Source: Anaerolineae bacterium (GTDB taxonomy: Bacteria; Chloroflexota; Anaerolineae; E26-bin7). Taken from it: a stretch of 9,873 nucleotides of DNA. The position numbers and the translations under genes are program-made. The notes under the pieces are model-generated. The model did no database searches and was not told the origin of the DNA. It saw only the letters and a program-made list of their open reading frames with translations. Shown one piece after another: positions 1-7,000 of the stretch (positions are counted from its first letter, which is position 1; each line of letters begins with the position of its first letter). The stretch is taken from positions 1-9,873 of the forward strand of contig JAOZOT010000105.1 in assembly GCA_029933115.1 (NCBI GenBank), written 5' to 3'.

Positions 1-166
1 CAGCCGGTATAATCAGCACCCAGATGCTGGCGTCGTAACGGGTGACGAGCCCCAGAGGGAGGCAAACGAGCACGCACCACAGGGGGACGACAATGGCTAC
101 CGAAACCAGGTGGATCAGCCGGCCGCGACACCCAGACCTGAGCAGTTCACCTGCTAATTTTGACAT
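1..166 (-). CDS. Membrane protein, N-terminal part only
   Basis: An open frame runs from an ATG at 166-164 to the window edge without a stop, giving 55 residues of an incomplete protein. It starts MSKLAGELLRSG, followed by a basic stretch (CRGR) and a long hydrophobic segment at about residues 17-41 that should form one membrane helix. A second hydrophobic stretch begins at the window edge (WVLIIPA). A Shine-Dalgarno-like GGAGAA lies just before the ATG in the 14-base gap after the propeller lipoprotein gene, so the two are probably co-transcribed and may be translated together. The visible part is too short to name a family. A sensor kinase or transporter N-terminus is possible, but nothing here decides it. 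I am fairly sure it is coding because of the RBS, the spacing and the hydrophobic pattern. Confidence 0.6.
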   Translation of the reverse strand, partial: MSKLAGELLRSGCRGRLIHLVSVAIVVPLWCVLVCLPLGLVTRYDASIWVLIIPA

Positions 167-180
167 CGCTTTCTCCAGAG

Positions 181-1920
181 TTATTCCATCGGCACGTAAC
201 TGGTGACTCCAGCCTCGGTGCCGATCCACACCACGCCGTCTGGTCCTACGGCGATCTCCTTGATGTTGTTGTCCGCCAGACCGTCTGCTACGCTGTAGGT
301 GGTCCACGTTTGGCCGTCAAAGCGGGAGAGGCCGTTGTCGGAACCGACCCACACCGTGCCATCGGAAGTTATGGCGATGTAGGTGACCTTGTTGCTGGCC
401 AGGCCATCCGTGCTCCTGTAGACGGTCCAGGCCTGCCCGTCAAAGCGGGAGAGGCCGCTCGCCGTAGAGCCGACCCACACCACGCCGTCCGGTCCCACGG
501 CGATGGCCGAAGCTCCCTTGCTGGCCAGGCCGTCGTCTCGGGTATAAGTGGTCCACGACTGCCCGTCGAAGCGGGAGACGCCCTCACCGGTGGCGAACCA
601 GACGGAGCCATCGGGGGCAGCGGCGATGCCTTTGACGCTGTTCTTCACCAGACCGTCTTTCTCGCTGTAGACTGTCCACTTTTGGCCGTCGAAGCGGGAG
701 ACGCCAGGGGTCGAGGTCCAGGTGCCGCACCACACCGAGCCATCTGTGGCGATGGCGATGGAATCAACACGGCTGTCGGCCATGCCATCCTCCTCCCGAT
801 AGACCGTCCATTTCTGGCCGTCAAAGTGGGAAAGGCCGTTGCTGCCACCGAACCACAGCGCGCCATCGGGGGCCGGGGTGATGACAAAGACGCCGGTCCG
901 GGCCAGGCCATCCTTTTTGGTGTAGGTGGTCCATTTTTGGCCGTCGAAAGAAGACGCACCCCAATCGGTGCCGACCCACGGCGTGCCCTCTGAGGACACG
1001 GCGACGGCCCAGACCTGGTTGCCGGCCACAGTGTCGTCGGTCTGGTAAGTGGTCCACTCCTGGCCGTCGAAGCGGGAGACGCCCCTGAGGCGCGTGCCCA
1101 CCCACACCGCGTCACCCGACGGGCTGGTGGTGATGGCCCGGACCTCGTCGCCGGCCAGGCCGTCCTTCTTGGTGTAGGTGATCCATTCCTGGCCATCGAA
1201 GCGGGAGACGCCTCGGCCGGCGGTGCCACACCACACCGTCCCGTCCGGGGTCACGGCGATGGCATAGACCGCGTTGCTGGCCAGGCCATCCTCATTGGTG
1301 TAGGTGGTCCACTGCTGGCCGTCGAAGCGGGAGACGCCTTTGCCGGTGCCGCACCACAGCGCGCCGTCCGGGGCCATGGCGATGGCATAGACCACGTTGC
1401 CCGCCAGGCCCTCCTCCTCGGTGTAGGTGGTCCACTGCTGACCGTCGAAGCGGGAGAGGCCATCGGTAGTGGCGAACCAGGCCGAGCCTTGGGCGTCAAC
1501 GACGATGGCATTGACGAAATTGCCGGCCAGACCATCTTTGCTCTTGTAGACGGTCCACTGCTGGCTGTCGAAGCGGGAGACGCCGCTGCCATTGTGGCCG
1601 ACCCACAGCGTGCCGTCTGGCGCGAGGGCCAGGGATTGGACGGAGTTGCTGGCCAGGCCGTCGGCCCGGGTGTAGGTGGTCCACTCCTGGCCGTCGAAGT
1701 GCGCGAGCCCGCCATCATAGGTGCCGAACCACACGGAGCCATCCGCGGCCACAGCGACGGCTCGGACCACGTTTCGCCCCAGGCCGTCGTGGACGGTGTA
1801 TTTGACATAAGTGCCATCGGCCTTCCACCGGACGGCGCCACCGCCCGTCGCAACCCACAGGTTGCCCTCGCCGTCCAGGGCGATGTCCTTAACCTCGTTG
1901 CCATTGGTGTACGTGCGCCA
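181..1920 (-). repeat. 14 imperfect tandem repeats of about 120-130 bp encoding propeller blades
   Basis: The coding sequence of the lipoprotein repeats with a period of about 41-43 codons. Near-identical DNA such as tggccgtcgaagcgggaga recurs in most units on the plus strand. Counting blades by the PDGxxWxG core gives 14. The last lacks the closing FDGQxWTTY strand, while the segment before blade 1 begins with a matching GWRTYT strand. The high DNA similarity makes blade gain or loss by recombination likely. It also explains the long spurious frames seen on the opposite strand. Confidence 0.9.
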
Positions 1921-2196
1921 GCCCTGTCCCGGTTCGGCCTCGGTGGCCGACGTTTCCGCAGGTACAGTTGTAGGCGTGGGTACAGGCATAGTGGGTGTTG
2001 GTACAGGCGTGGTGGGTGTGGTTGCAGGGGCAGGGAGTGTTAGTGTTTCGGCCAGGGAGGGCTCGGCGACTTGGGGTGCCGGGGTCGGTGCGGACACACG
2101 CCCGCCGAACAACCCACAAAGGCTGCAGGGACCGCAGGCCAGGATGACGAGTGATGGAATCAACAAAACAAATATAGGTGTAGATTTGCGCTTCAT
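181..2196 (-). CDS. Lipoprotein with 14 two-component-regulator propeller (Reg_prop-type) repeats
   Basis: This is a 671-residue exported lipoprotein. Residues 1-21 form a lipoprotein signal: a basic start (MKRKS), a hydrophobic core and a lipobox ending ILAC, so Cys21 would be lipidated. Residues 35-90 are a Pro/Thr-rich spacer with PTPT runs, typical of a surface tether. From Trp93 to the end there are 14 repeats of about 40 residues with the pattern NxVxxIAxxPDGxxWxGTxxGVSRFDGQxWTTYTxxDGLA, the signature of the two-component regulator propeller family (PF07494 type). In hybrid kinases these repeats form extracellular ligand sensors. Here no kinase, membrane or DNA-binding part follows, so it is a stand-alone binding or scaffold protein and its ligand is unknown. 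The ATG at 2196 has an AAGGAGAG Shine-Dalgarno about 8 bases upstream (2204-2210), which supports this start. A small membrane protein gene follows 14 bases downstream. Confidence 0.93.
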   Translation of the reverse strand: MKRKSTPIFVLLIPSLVILACGPCSLCGLFGGRVSAPTPAPQVAEPSLAETLTLPAPATTPTTPVPTPTMPVPTPTTVPAETSATEAEPGQGWRTYTNGNEVKDIALDGEGNLWVATGGGAVRWKADGTYVKYTVHDGLGRNVVRAVAVAADGSVWFGTYDGGLAHFDGQEWTTYTRADGLASNSVQSLALAPDGTLWVGHNGSGVSRFDSQQWTVYKSKDGLAGNFVNAIVVDAQGSAWFATTDGLSRFDGQQWTTYTEEEGLAGNVVYAIAMAPDGALWCGTGKGVSRFDGQQWTTYTNEDGLASNAVYAIAVTPDGTVWCGTAGRGVSRFDGQEWITYTKKDGLAGDEVRAITTSPSGDAVWVGTRLRGVSRFDGQEWTTYQTDDTVAGNQVWAVAVSSEGTPWVGTDWGASSFDGQKWTTYTKKDGLARTGVFVITPAPDGALWFGGSNGLSHFDGQKWTVYREEDGMADSRVDSIAIATDGSVWCGTWTSTPGVSRFDGQKWTVYSEKDGLVKNSVKGIAAAPDGSVWFATGEGVSRFDGQSWTTYTRDDGLASKGASAIAVGPDGVVWVGSTASGLSRFDGQAWTVYRSTDGLASNKVTYIAITSDGTVWVGSDNGLSRFDGQTWTTYSVADGLADNNIKEIAVGPDGVVWIGTEAGVTSYVPME

Positions 2197-2265
2197 CAGA
2201 GGCTCTCCTTCAAATCAAGTGCTAGCTCGGGCCCAGAGGGCCTGTCGAATAATCAGGCGTTGAGG

Positions 2266-2351
2266 TGCGACGCACTTGCCTTGGCTTTAGCAATGATGTC
2301 CTGAGCATTAACTTCCTCTACGTGGTATCCTGTTGTTCGAAGTGCGTCGCA
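2266..2351. repeat. Inverted pair of GTGCG-N-CGCAC palindromic motifs
   Basis: TGCGACGCACTT at 2266-2277 is exactly inverted as AAGTGCGTCGCA at 2340-2351. Each copy is itself close to palindromic around a single central base. The pair lies in the 181-bp gap between the DUF4013 gene and the lipoprotein gene. The 62-base loop and the lack of a T-run argue against a simple terminator. The same motif occurs as a second pair at 3581-3679, so it looks like a dispersed short repeat or a protein-binding site. I see no other gene in 2197-2377. Confidence 0.6.
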
Positions 2352-2377
2352 TCCGGCTTCCTCATGGTGGAAGCCGG

Positions 2378-3040
2378 TCAGGTCTTGGCTTGGCGGTAAA
2401 GCGACCCGTACAGGAAAGCCATGACCAGTTGAGCGTAGAACAGTGTGAAAATCCAGCCAATACCGCACACAATCACGCCCACGATGGCGGCGATGAGAAC
2501 TGCCAGGCCATTCACCAACAGCACAACGACGGCAGAGCCAACGTTGCTTTTGAGCATCCCAAAGATCTCGCCCAGTCGGAACGCAGCACCGATTTGTCCT
2601 GTCTCGATGTATTTGCCCCAGGCAAAAGGTAGAATCAGGCTCATCAAGATGGCGTAGAGGAGCGAGAGACAGCCGCAACATGCACTCACCCCCACAGATA
2701 CAGTTGTCAAAGCGCCCACCACGTCCGGGTCAGCATTCTCGGCTAGAGTCGGAACCAGGCTGCCAGATTGGGCACATATACCGAAGAGGACCAGTGGCAA
2801 GGCGTAGATAAACGAAATCACCCACACCTTCAAGCCCTCGACCAGTTTGCTCCCAAAGTCGCCGAGCTCCGGCAGTGGCACCTCTTGTCCGGCGATGACG
2901 TTCCTCATCGCCTCCACCGCGTACCCAAAGGCGAAAAGGGGACCCGCAATCGGGATCAGTGTGATCACACCGCCGAGAAGTACTTTTTTTATCCAATCTT
3001 GATCTTGCGTAATGTACGTGAATGACCTCCCGATGTCCAT
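2378..3040 (-). CDS. DUF4013-like polytopic membrane protein
   Basis: This 220-residue protein has the look of the DUF4013 family. It has a short soluble start (MDIGRSFTYITQDQDWIKK), then a glycine/isoleucine-rich hydrophobic segment (about residues 18-45), the family-like stretch VIAGQEVPLPELGDFGSKLV that joins helices, and further hydrophobic segments at about residues 72-95, 110-145 and 165-205. The C-terminus ends FLYGSLYRQAKT, matching the usual YGxLYRQ-like ending of the family. The function of DUF4013 proteins is not established. A Cys pair (ACCGC) sits in the third hydrophobic segment. The ATG at 3040 has a strong AGGAGG at 3055-3050, about 9 bases upstream, which supports this start. 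It lies on the same strand as the genes on either side: 62 bases after the small 75-residue gene and 181 bases before the lipoprotein gene. A single mRNA is therefore possible but not shown. Confidence 0.85.
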   Translation of the reverse strand: MDIGRSFTYITQDQDWIKKVLLGGVITLIPIAGPLFAFGYAVEAMRNVIAGQEVPLPELGDFGSKLVEGLKVWVISFIYALPLVLFGICAQSGSLVPTLAENADPDVVGALTTVSVGVSACCGCLSLLYAILMSLILPFAWGKYIETGQIGAAFRLGEIFGMLKSNVGSAVVVLLVNGLAVLIAAIVGVIVCGIGWIFTLFYAQLVMAFLYGSLYRQAKT

Positions 3041-3102
3041 GTTTTTCTTCCTCCTATAAGAATAATTATGACCTTCACCGGCCTGGGCAAGTGAGTATTG
3101 CC

Positions 3103-3330
3103 TTAAGAATCTGTTGTTGCCTCACCTCCTTGATCGTGGTCTCGCTCGTCACAGGGCTCGATTTGAGCCTTCAGAAAATCAAATAAAGCTTTCGGGCTGG
3201 CGAACCCCCGGCGCTTTCCACTGCCTGGGCTTTCCAGAGAAGCCCGCCAAACCAGCCTCTGTCCGTCGCTGGTCTGCCACAGGCGCAGCAAATAGGATAA
3301 GTATCGTCGCTGTGATGATTGTTTTGCCAC
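3103..3330 (-). CDS. Small hypothetical protein, 75 residues
   Basis: This short basic protein starts at a GTG (3330-3328) and has a regular, natural-looking composition: MAKQSSQRRYLSYLLRLWQ, then a strand-like run through TSDGQRLVWRASLESPGSGKRRGF, then a helix (SPKALFDFLKAQ) and an acidic, disordered tail. The arrangement YLLRLWQxxDGxxxxWRASLExPxxGxRxGFxSxxALFxFL resembles small uncharacterised proteins I associate with Chloroflexota genomes. That is recall, not a search result. No catalytic motif or membrane segment is visible. The AAGGAGG at 3341-3335 lies only 4 bases from the GTG, short but workable, and no better start exists downstream. It is the first gene of the minus-strand group and sits 75 bp from the MITE-like element at 3406. 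The opposite-strand frame here has no such features. Confidence 0.6.
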   Translation of the reverse strand: MAKQSSQRRYLSYLLRLWQTSDGQRLVWRASLESPGSGKRRGFASPKALFDFLKAQIEPCDERDHDQGGEATTDS

Positions 3331-3334
3331 AGAT

Positions 3335-3341
3335 CCTCCTT
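3335..3341 (-). promoter_or_regulatory. Ribosome binding site AAGGAGG that decides a GTG start
   Basis: On the minus strand AAGGAGG is followed by ATCT and then GTG at 3330. The spacing of 4 bases is tighter than the usual 5-9. It is the main reason to accept the 75-residue minus-strand gene as real. Confidence 0.6.
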
Positions 3342-3405
3342 GGTGTCTCGTGTGGTCGCCAGCGAACCGCGTTGTCCCCTCTCTCCCATTAGCGATTCAA
3401 TGTCA

Positions 3406-3569
3406 GAGGCCCTTTCGTAATTCACCCGCAGAGGGGACGGCTACCCTCCCACAGGCTTGAAATCCACTTTGGCAGCAGGCTGAAAGCCGCCTCACGGGCA
3501 TAACCTCTTGGTGGGGATACCGCCTCAGCCTGCGGGAGGGTGAACCCCCGCAAATTATGAAAGGCTCTC
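3406..3569. mobile_element. MITE-like element, copy A (164 bp) with 5-bp target duplication
   Basis: The element begins GAGGCCCTTTCGTAATTCAC and ends AAATTATGAAAGGCTCTC. The ends are imperfect inverted repeats, with 9 of 11 outermost bases complementary. Inside, ACCCTCCCACAGGCT (3443-3457) pairs with AGCCTGCGGGAGGGT (3527-3541) with one mismatch, so much of the element can fold as a long hairpin. It is flanked by direct TGTCA at 3401-3405 and 3570-3574, as expected for a 5-bp target site duplication. It has no coding capacity. A copy about 88% identical by eye lies at 8041-8203. The transposase that would move it is not in this window. Confidence 0.82.
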
Positions 3570-3580
3570 TGTCATTAAAG

Positions 3581-3679
3581 GTGCGACGACGCATTTGCAT
3601 TGTTCCCCAAATGCGCCCTTTTACGGTGGCTTTGCCTCCGTTTTCTGTCGTCTGCACTGCCCAGAAGTGCGTCGCACTT
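3581..3679. repeat. Second pair of GTGCG-N-CGCAC palindromic motifs
   Basis: AAGTGCGTCGCACTT at 3665-3679 is a perfect 15-base palindrome around its central T. GTGCGACGACGCATTT at 3581-3596 is the same motif with a 3-base insertion. A small CGCATTT/AAATGCG inverted repeat (3590-3596 and 3609-3615) lies just inside. The bases between this pair do not resemble those between the pair at 2266-2351, so only the palindrome is shared. I see no gene in 3570-3743. Confidence 0.5.
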
Positions 3680-3743
3680 GAGGAGGGTCCCGGCCAGCAG
3701 AAACCGGCAAAGGCCGCTTGTTGCTTTCATTATGCCTTCCCAC

Positions 3744-3805
3744 CGTCAAAAAAACGTCAAAAAAATAGCCTCTTGTTTGCTCAAGACGTGCAACAGTGGT
3801 ATAAT
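3744..3805 (+). promoter_or_regulatory. Extended -10 promoter with phased upstream A-tracts
   Basis: TGGTATAAT at 3797-3805 is a perfect extended -10 (TGn plus TATAAT). A weak -35 candidate, TTGCTC (3777-3782), lies 17 bases upstream of the -10 hexamer. Two consecutive copies of CGTCAAAAAAA (3744-3754 and 3755-3765) place two A7 tracts 11 bases apart, about one helical turn, ending 11 bases before the -35. That position suits an UP element or intrinsically bent DNA. Transcription would start near 3812 and read into the large regulator gene. Confidence 0.65.
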
Positions 3806-4027
3806 TTGTATGATAGGCTTTATTACCCGACATTTTGAGCAGTGACCTTCCCGCAAGTTCGAAAGTGGCCTCAATCGCGGAGGCACCCCCTGCCGAAGCG
3901 CGTGACGGCTTCAAATCGTGGCCTAACCTGCAGGAGGGTGAGCAAGTTTGGATTGTCAAATCTGGCCGGTGGCTTGGTCGTGCATTTGACAGTCCGCAGT
4001 GGGCAGATAACCAAAGTGGTGATTCCA
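3806..4027 (+). other. Leader region of the regulator gene with ambiguous translation start
   Basis: From the predicted transcript start to the first conserved codon there are about 215 bases. The regulator frame is open back to a GTG at 3842. The residues encoded by 3842-4027 are Arg-rich and resemble no domain, and no good Shine-Dalgarno precedes 3842. An AGGAGG at 3932-3937 has no start codon at suitable spacing in the regulator frame: GTG 3938 is adjacent and TTG 3953 is 15 bases away. A second frame (TTG at 3835 to a stop at 4074) is also open here but looks like chance. I treat this segment as an untranslated leader. Confidence 0.45.
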
Positions 4028-7000
4028 GTGCGACTATCTATCTCCTTGCTGGAACCTCTACAAGTAACCCTTGACGGTGAGCCGGTCACCGACTTTGCTA
4101 CCGACAAGGCGCGGGCGCTGTTGGCCTATCTGTCCGTCGAAGCGGACCGTCCCCATCGCCGGGATGCGTTGGCCGGGCTCCTATGGCCCGACCAGCCACA
4201 GCGCAAGGCGCGCCAGAACCTGCGCCAGGCCCTCTCTCATCTACGACGGGCAATCCGTGATCAGGATCACGACGATGACGGCGAACCGTTCTTGCTGGTC
4301 AGCCGTGAGACGGTCCAGTTCAACCCCGCCAGCGACTACTGGCTGGACGTTGCGGCTTTCACGACCCTCGTCGAAGCCTGCCGGAGACACCGACACCGCC
4401 GCCTGGGCACCTGCCTTCCTTGTATGCGGCGATTGGAGCAGATGGCCGATCTGTATGGCGGCGACTTTCTGGAGCACTTTTTCCTGGACGATAGCAGCTT
4501 TTTTGAGGAGTGGGCCTTGCTCCAGCGCGAGTGGCTCCGCCGCGAGGCGGTGGAGGCGCTCTTCCATCTGGCCAACTACTACGAGCGGCGCGGTGACTAC
4601 GAGCGGGCGCGCTACCATGCCCGGAGACAGGTGGAGTTGGAGCCGTGGCGTGAGGAGGCCCACCGACAGTTGATGCGCTTGTTGGCTCTGGATGGGCAGC
4701 GCAGCGCAGCACTGGCCCAGTACGAAACCTGCCGTCGGGCCTTGGCCGAGGAGTTGGGCGTCGAACCGACGGCCGAGACGACCACACTGTACGAACGGAT
4801 TCGGGCGTCACTTTCCTACACCCCCGCCCCCTTGCATAATCTGCCTCCCTCTCCTACCTCCCTCGTCGGTCGAGAAGAAGAATTGGCCGAGTTGGCCGAG
4901 TTGCTGGCCAATCCTGATTGCCGGCTGGTGACCCTCTTTGGCCCGGGCGGCGTTGGAAAAACTCGCTTGGCGCTTCAGGCGGCCGCCGACCAGATTGGAG
5001 CTTTTGCCCACGGTGTCTACTTTGTGCCCTTGGCCTCCGTCAGTTCGCCAGAGCTGATCGTCCCTATGATGGCGAATGCCCTCGAGTTTCCGTTCCATGG
5101 CCGCGAAGACCCAAAAGAGCAGCTCTTGAACTACCTGCACGATAAGGAGATGCTGCTGATACTGGACAGCCTGGAGCACGTTCCGGAGGGGGGCAGTCTG
5201 CTGGCCGAGATGCTTCACCGCGCGCCGGGAGTGGTGCTTTTGGCCACCTCGCGGGAACGGTTGAACTTGCAGGAGGAGCGGGTGTACGAAGTCGGGGGGC
5301 TGACCTATCCCGCGGACGCAGCAACCAAAAGTGTGGAAGGCTACAGCGCGGTCGAGTTGTTCTTGCAGAGTGCCCTTCAGGTGCATCGGCGCTTTGTGCT
5401 TTCGGAGGCTGAAGTGCCCCACGTGGTACGTATCTGCCAGATGGTGGAGGGAATCCCGTTGGGGGTGGAATTGGCCGCGGCCTGGGCGCGAGCGCGCTCC
5501 TGCGCAGAAATCGCTCAGGAGATCGAACACAATCTCGACATTCTGGCCACTCGCCTGCGCAACGTACCCGAACGGCACCGGAGTATACGAGCGACGTTTG
5601 AACACTCTTGGCAATTGCTTGCAGAAACAGAAAGGGACCTTCTCGCCCGGTTGTCCGTCTTTCGCGGGGGATTTGGGCAGGAAGCGGCCGTTGTGGTGGC
5701 TGGAGCGTCCCCCTCCACACTGTCGGCTTTGCTGGACAAGTCTTTGATCCGCTATATTTCATCCGACCGGTATGATATGCACGAATTGCTCAGGCAATAC
5801 GCGGCCGAGAAACTTGGAGCCAACCGGCAGGAATACGAAGAAACACAGATGAAACATGCCCGCTATTTCGCCGCCTTCCTGGAGCGACAAAAGGAACATC
5901 TGAAAAGCGCGAAACAGAAACAAGCCCTCATGGAAATTGACCTGGAGATCGAAAACGCGCGCCAGGCCTGGCAACTGGCAGTGGCGCGCGGCAATGCCCA
6001 CGACGTTGAACGCAGCCTGGAAAGCCTGTACCACTTTTACGACAACCGGTGTCGGTTCCAGGAGGGGATCGCTCTCTTTGCCCAGGCGGTAGACCGGTGG
6101 AACGGAGATGCAGAACAGAAGGGCCTCTTTGGCAAAGCCCTATCTTACCAGGGCGCGCTTTATCGCCCTCTAGGTCGCCATCAGCAGGCCAGGACCTGCC
6201 TGGAGCAAAGCCTGACAATTTTCGAGCACTTGAAGATAGAAGCCGAGCAAGTGTTCTGTCTGGTCAACCTGGCCAACGTAGCTCGCAGTCAGGGGAAATA
6301 CAGAGAGACGGAGCAACTCTCTCAAGCAGGTCTGGCGCTATCCAAACAGATTGGGGATTCCTGGGGGGCAACTTTTTCGCTTTCCCTGCTGGGTTTGGTC
6401 CGATATCGAGCCGGAGATGTGGCTCAGGCAGAGATGTTGCTCGAAGAAAGCCTGGTTATCGGTCGGGAAAATGGCCATCAGCGCCTCATGCTTTCTTCCC
6501 TCAATACATTGGGGGACATTGCCTGTCACCAGGGAGATTACGCTAAAGGACAAGCCCTGTTTGAGGAGTGCCTGGCGCTGAGCCGCGAACTCGGTGATCA
6601 ATACAACGTCGCAATACAACTCAACAACTTGGGCACCGTGCTGCACGTTCTTGAGAGGCACGCAGAGGCTCGGTCGTTTTACCAGGAAAGTCTGGAGATC
6701 TGTCGCAAGATCGGTGACCAGGGAGGACAAGCCATCGCGCTGAGCAATCTGGGCGAAGTAGCTTATACATTCGGTGCGCATCTCGAAGCGCAGGAGTTCT
6801 ATCGGGAGGGACTGGCCATCGGGCGCAACATCCAAGATCAATGGACCATCCTGGCCTGTTTGAACAACCTGGGGGAGACTAGCTGTGCCCTGGGGGATTA
6901 TGCAGGAGCCAGGGCCTACTTTGCCGAGGCGCTGGAGATTGCCACACAAACTCAGACATTGACGGTGCTATTGAAAGTCTTGGTCAACCTGGCGGCCCTC

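Noticed and set aside
160..993. Long plus-strand frame of 277 codons opposite the propeller gene
   Set aside because: It is the antisense shadow of a highly repetitive GC-rich gene. Its residues simply repeat with the blade period, and the minus-strand gene has a signal peptide, RBS and family match.
1251..1904. Alternative minus-strand frame of 217 codons in the propeller region
   Set aside because: The composition is Pro/Ser/Ala/Arg-rich and repetitive, as expected for an out-of-frame reading of the tandem repeats. It has no start signal.
2253..2681. Minus-strand frame of 142 codons overlapping the DUF4013 gene and the following gap
   Set aside because: The overlapped part is out of frame with a convincing membrane protein. 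The tail is a reading of the palindromic repeat region.
3086..3102. GGCAA/TTGCC inverted repeat just after the small minus-strand gene as a terminator
   Set aside because: The stem is 5 bp and no T-tract follows on the minus strand.
3621..3959. Minus-strand frame of 112 codons across the regulator promoter
   Set aside because: There is no RBS or domain-like sequence, and it crosses the clear plus-strand promoter. Treated as chance.
3835..4074. Plus-strand frame of 79 codons starting at TTG in the regulator leader
   Set aside because: It has a weak start and no RBS, runs into the conserved part of the regulator in another frame, and shows no recognisable motif.
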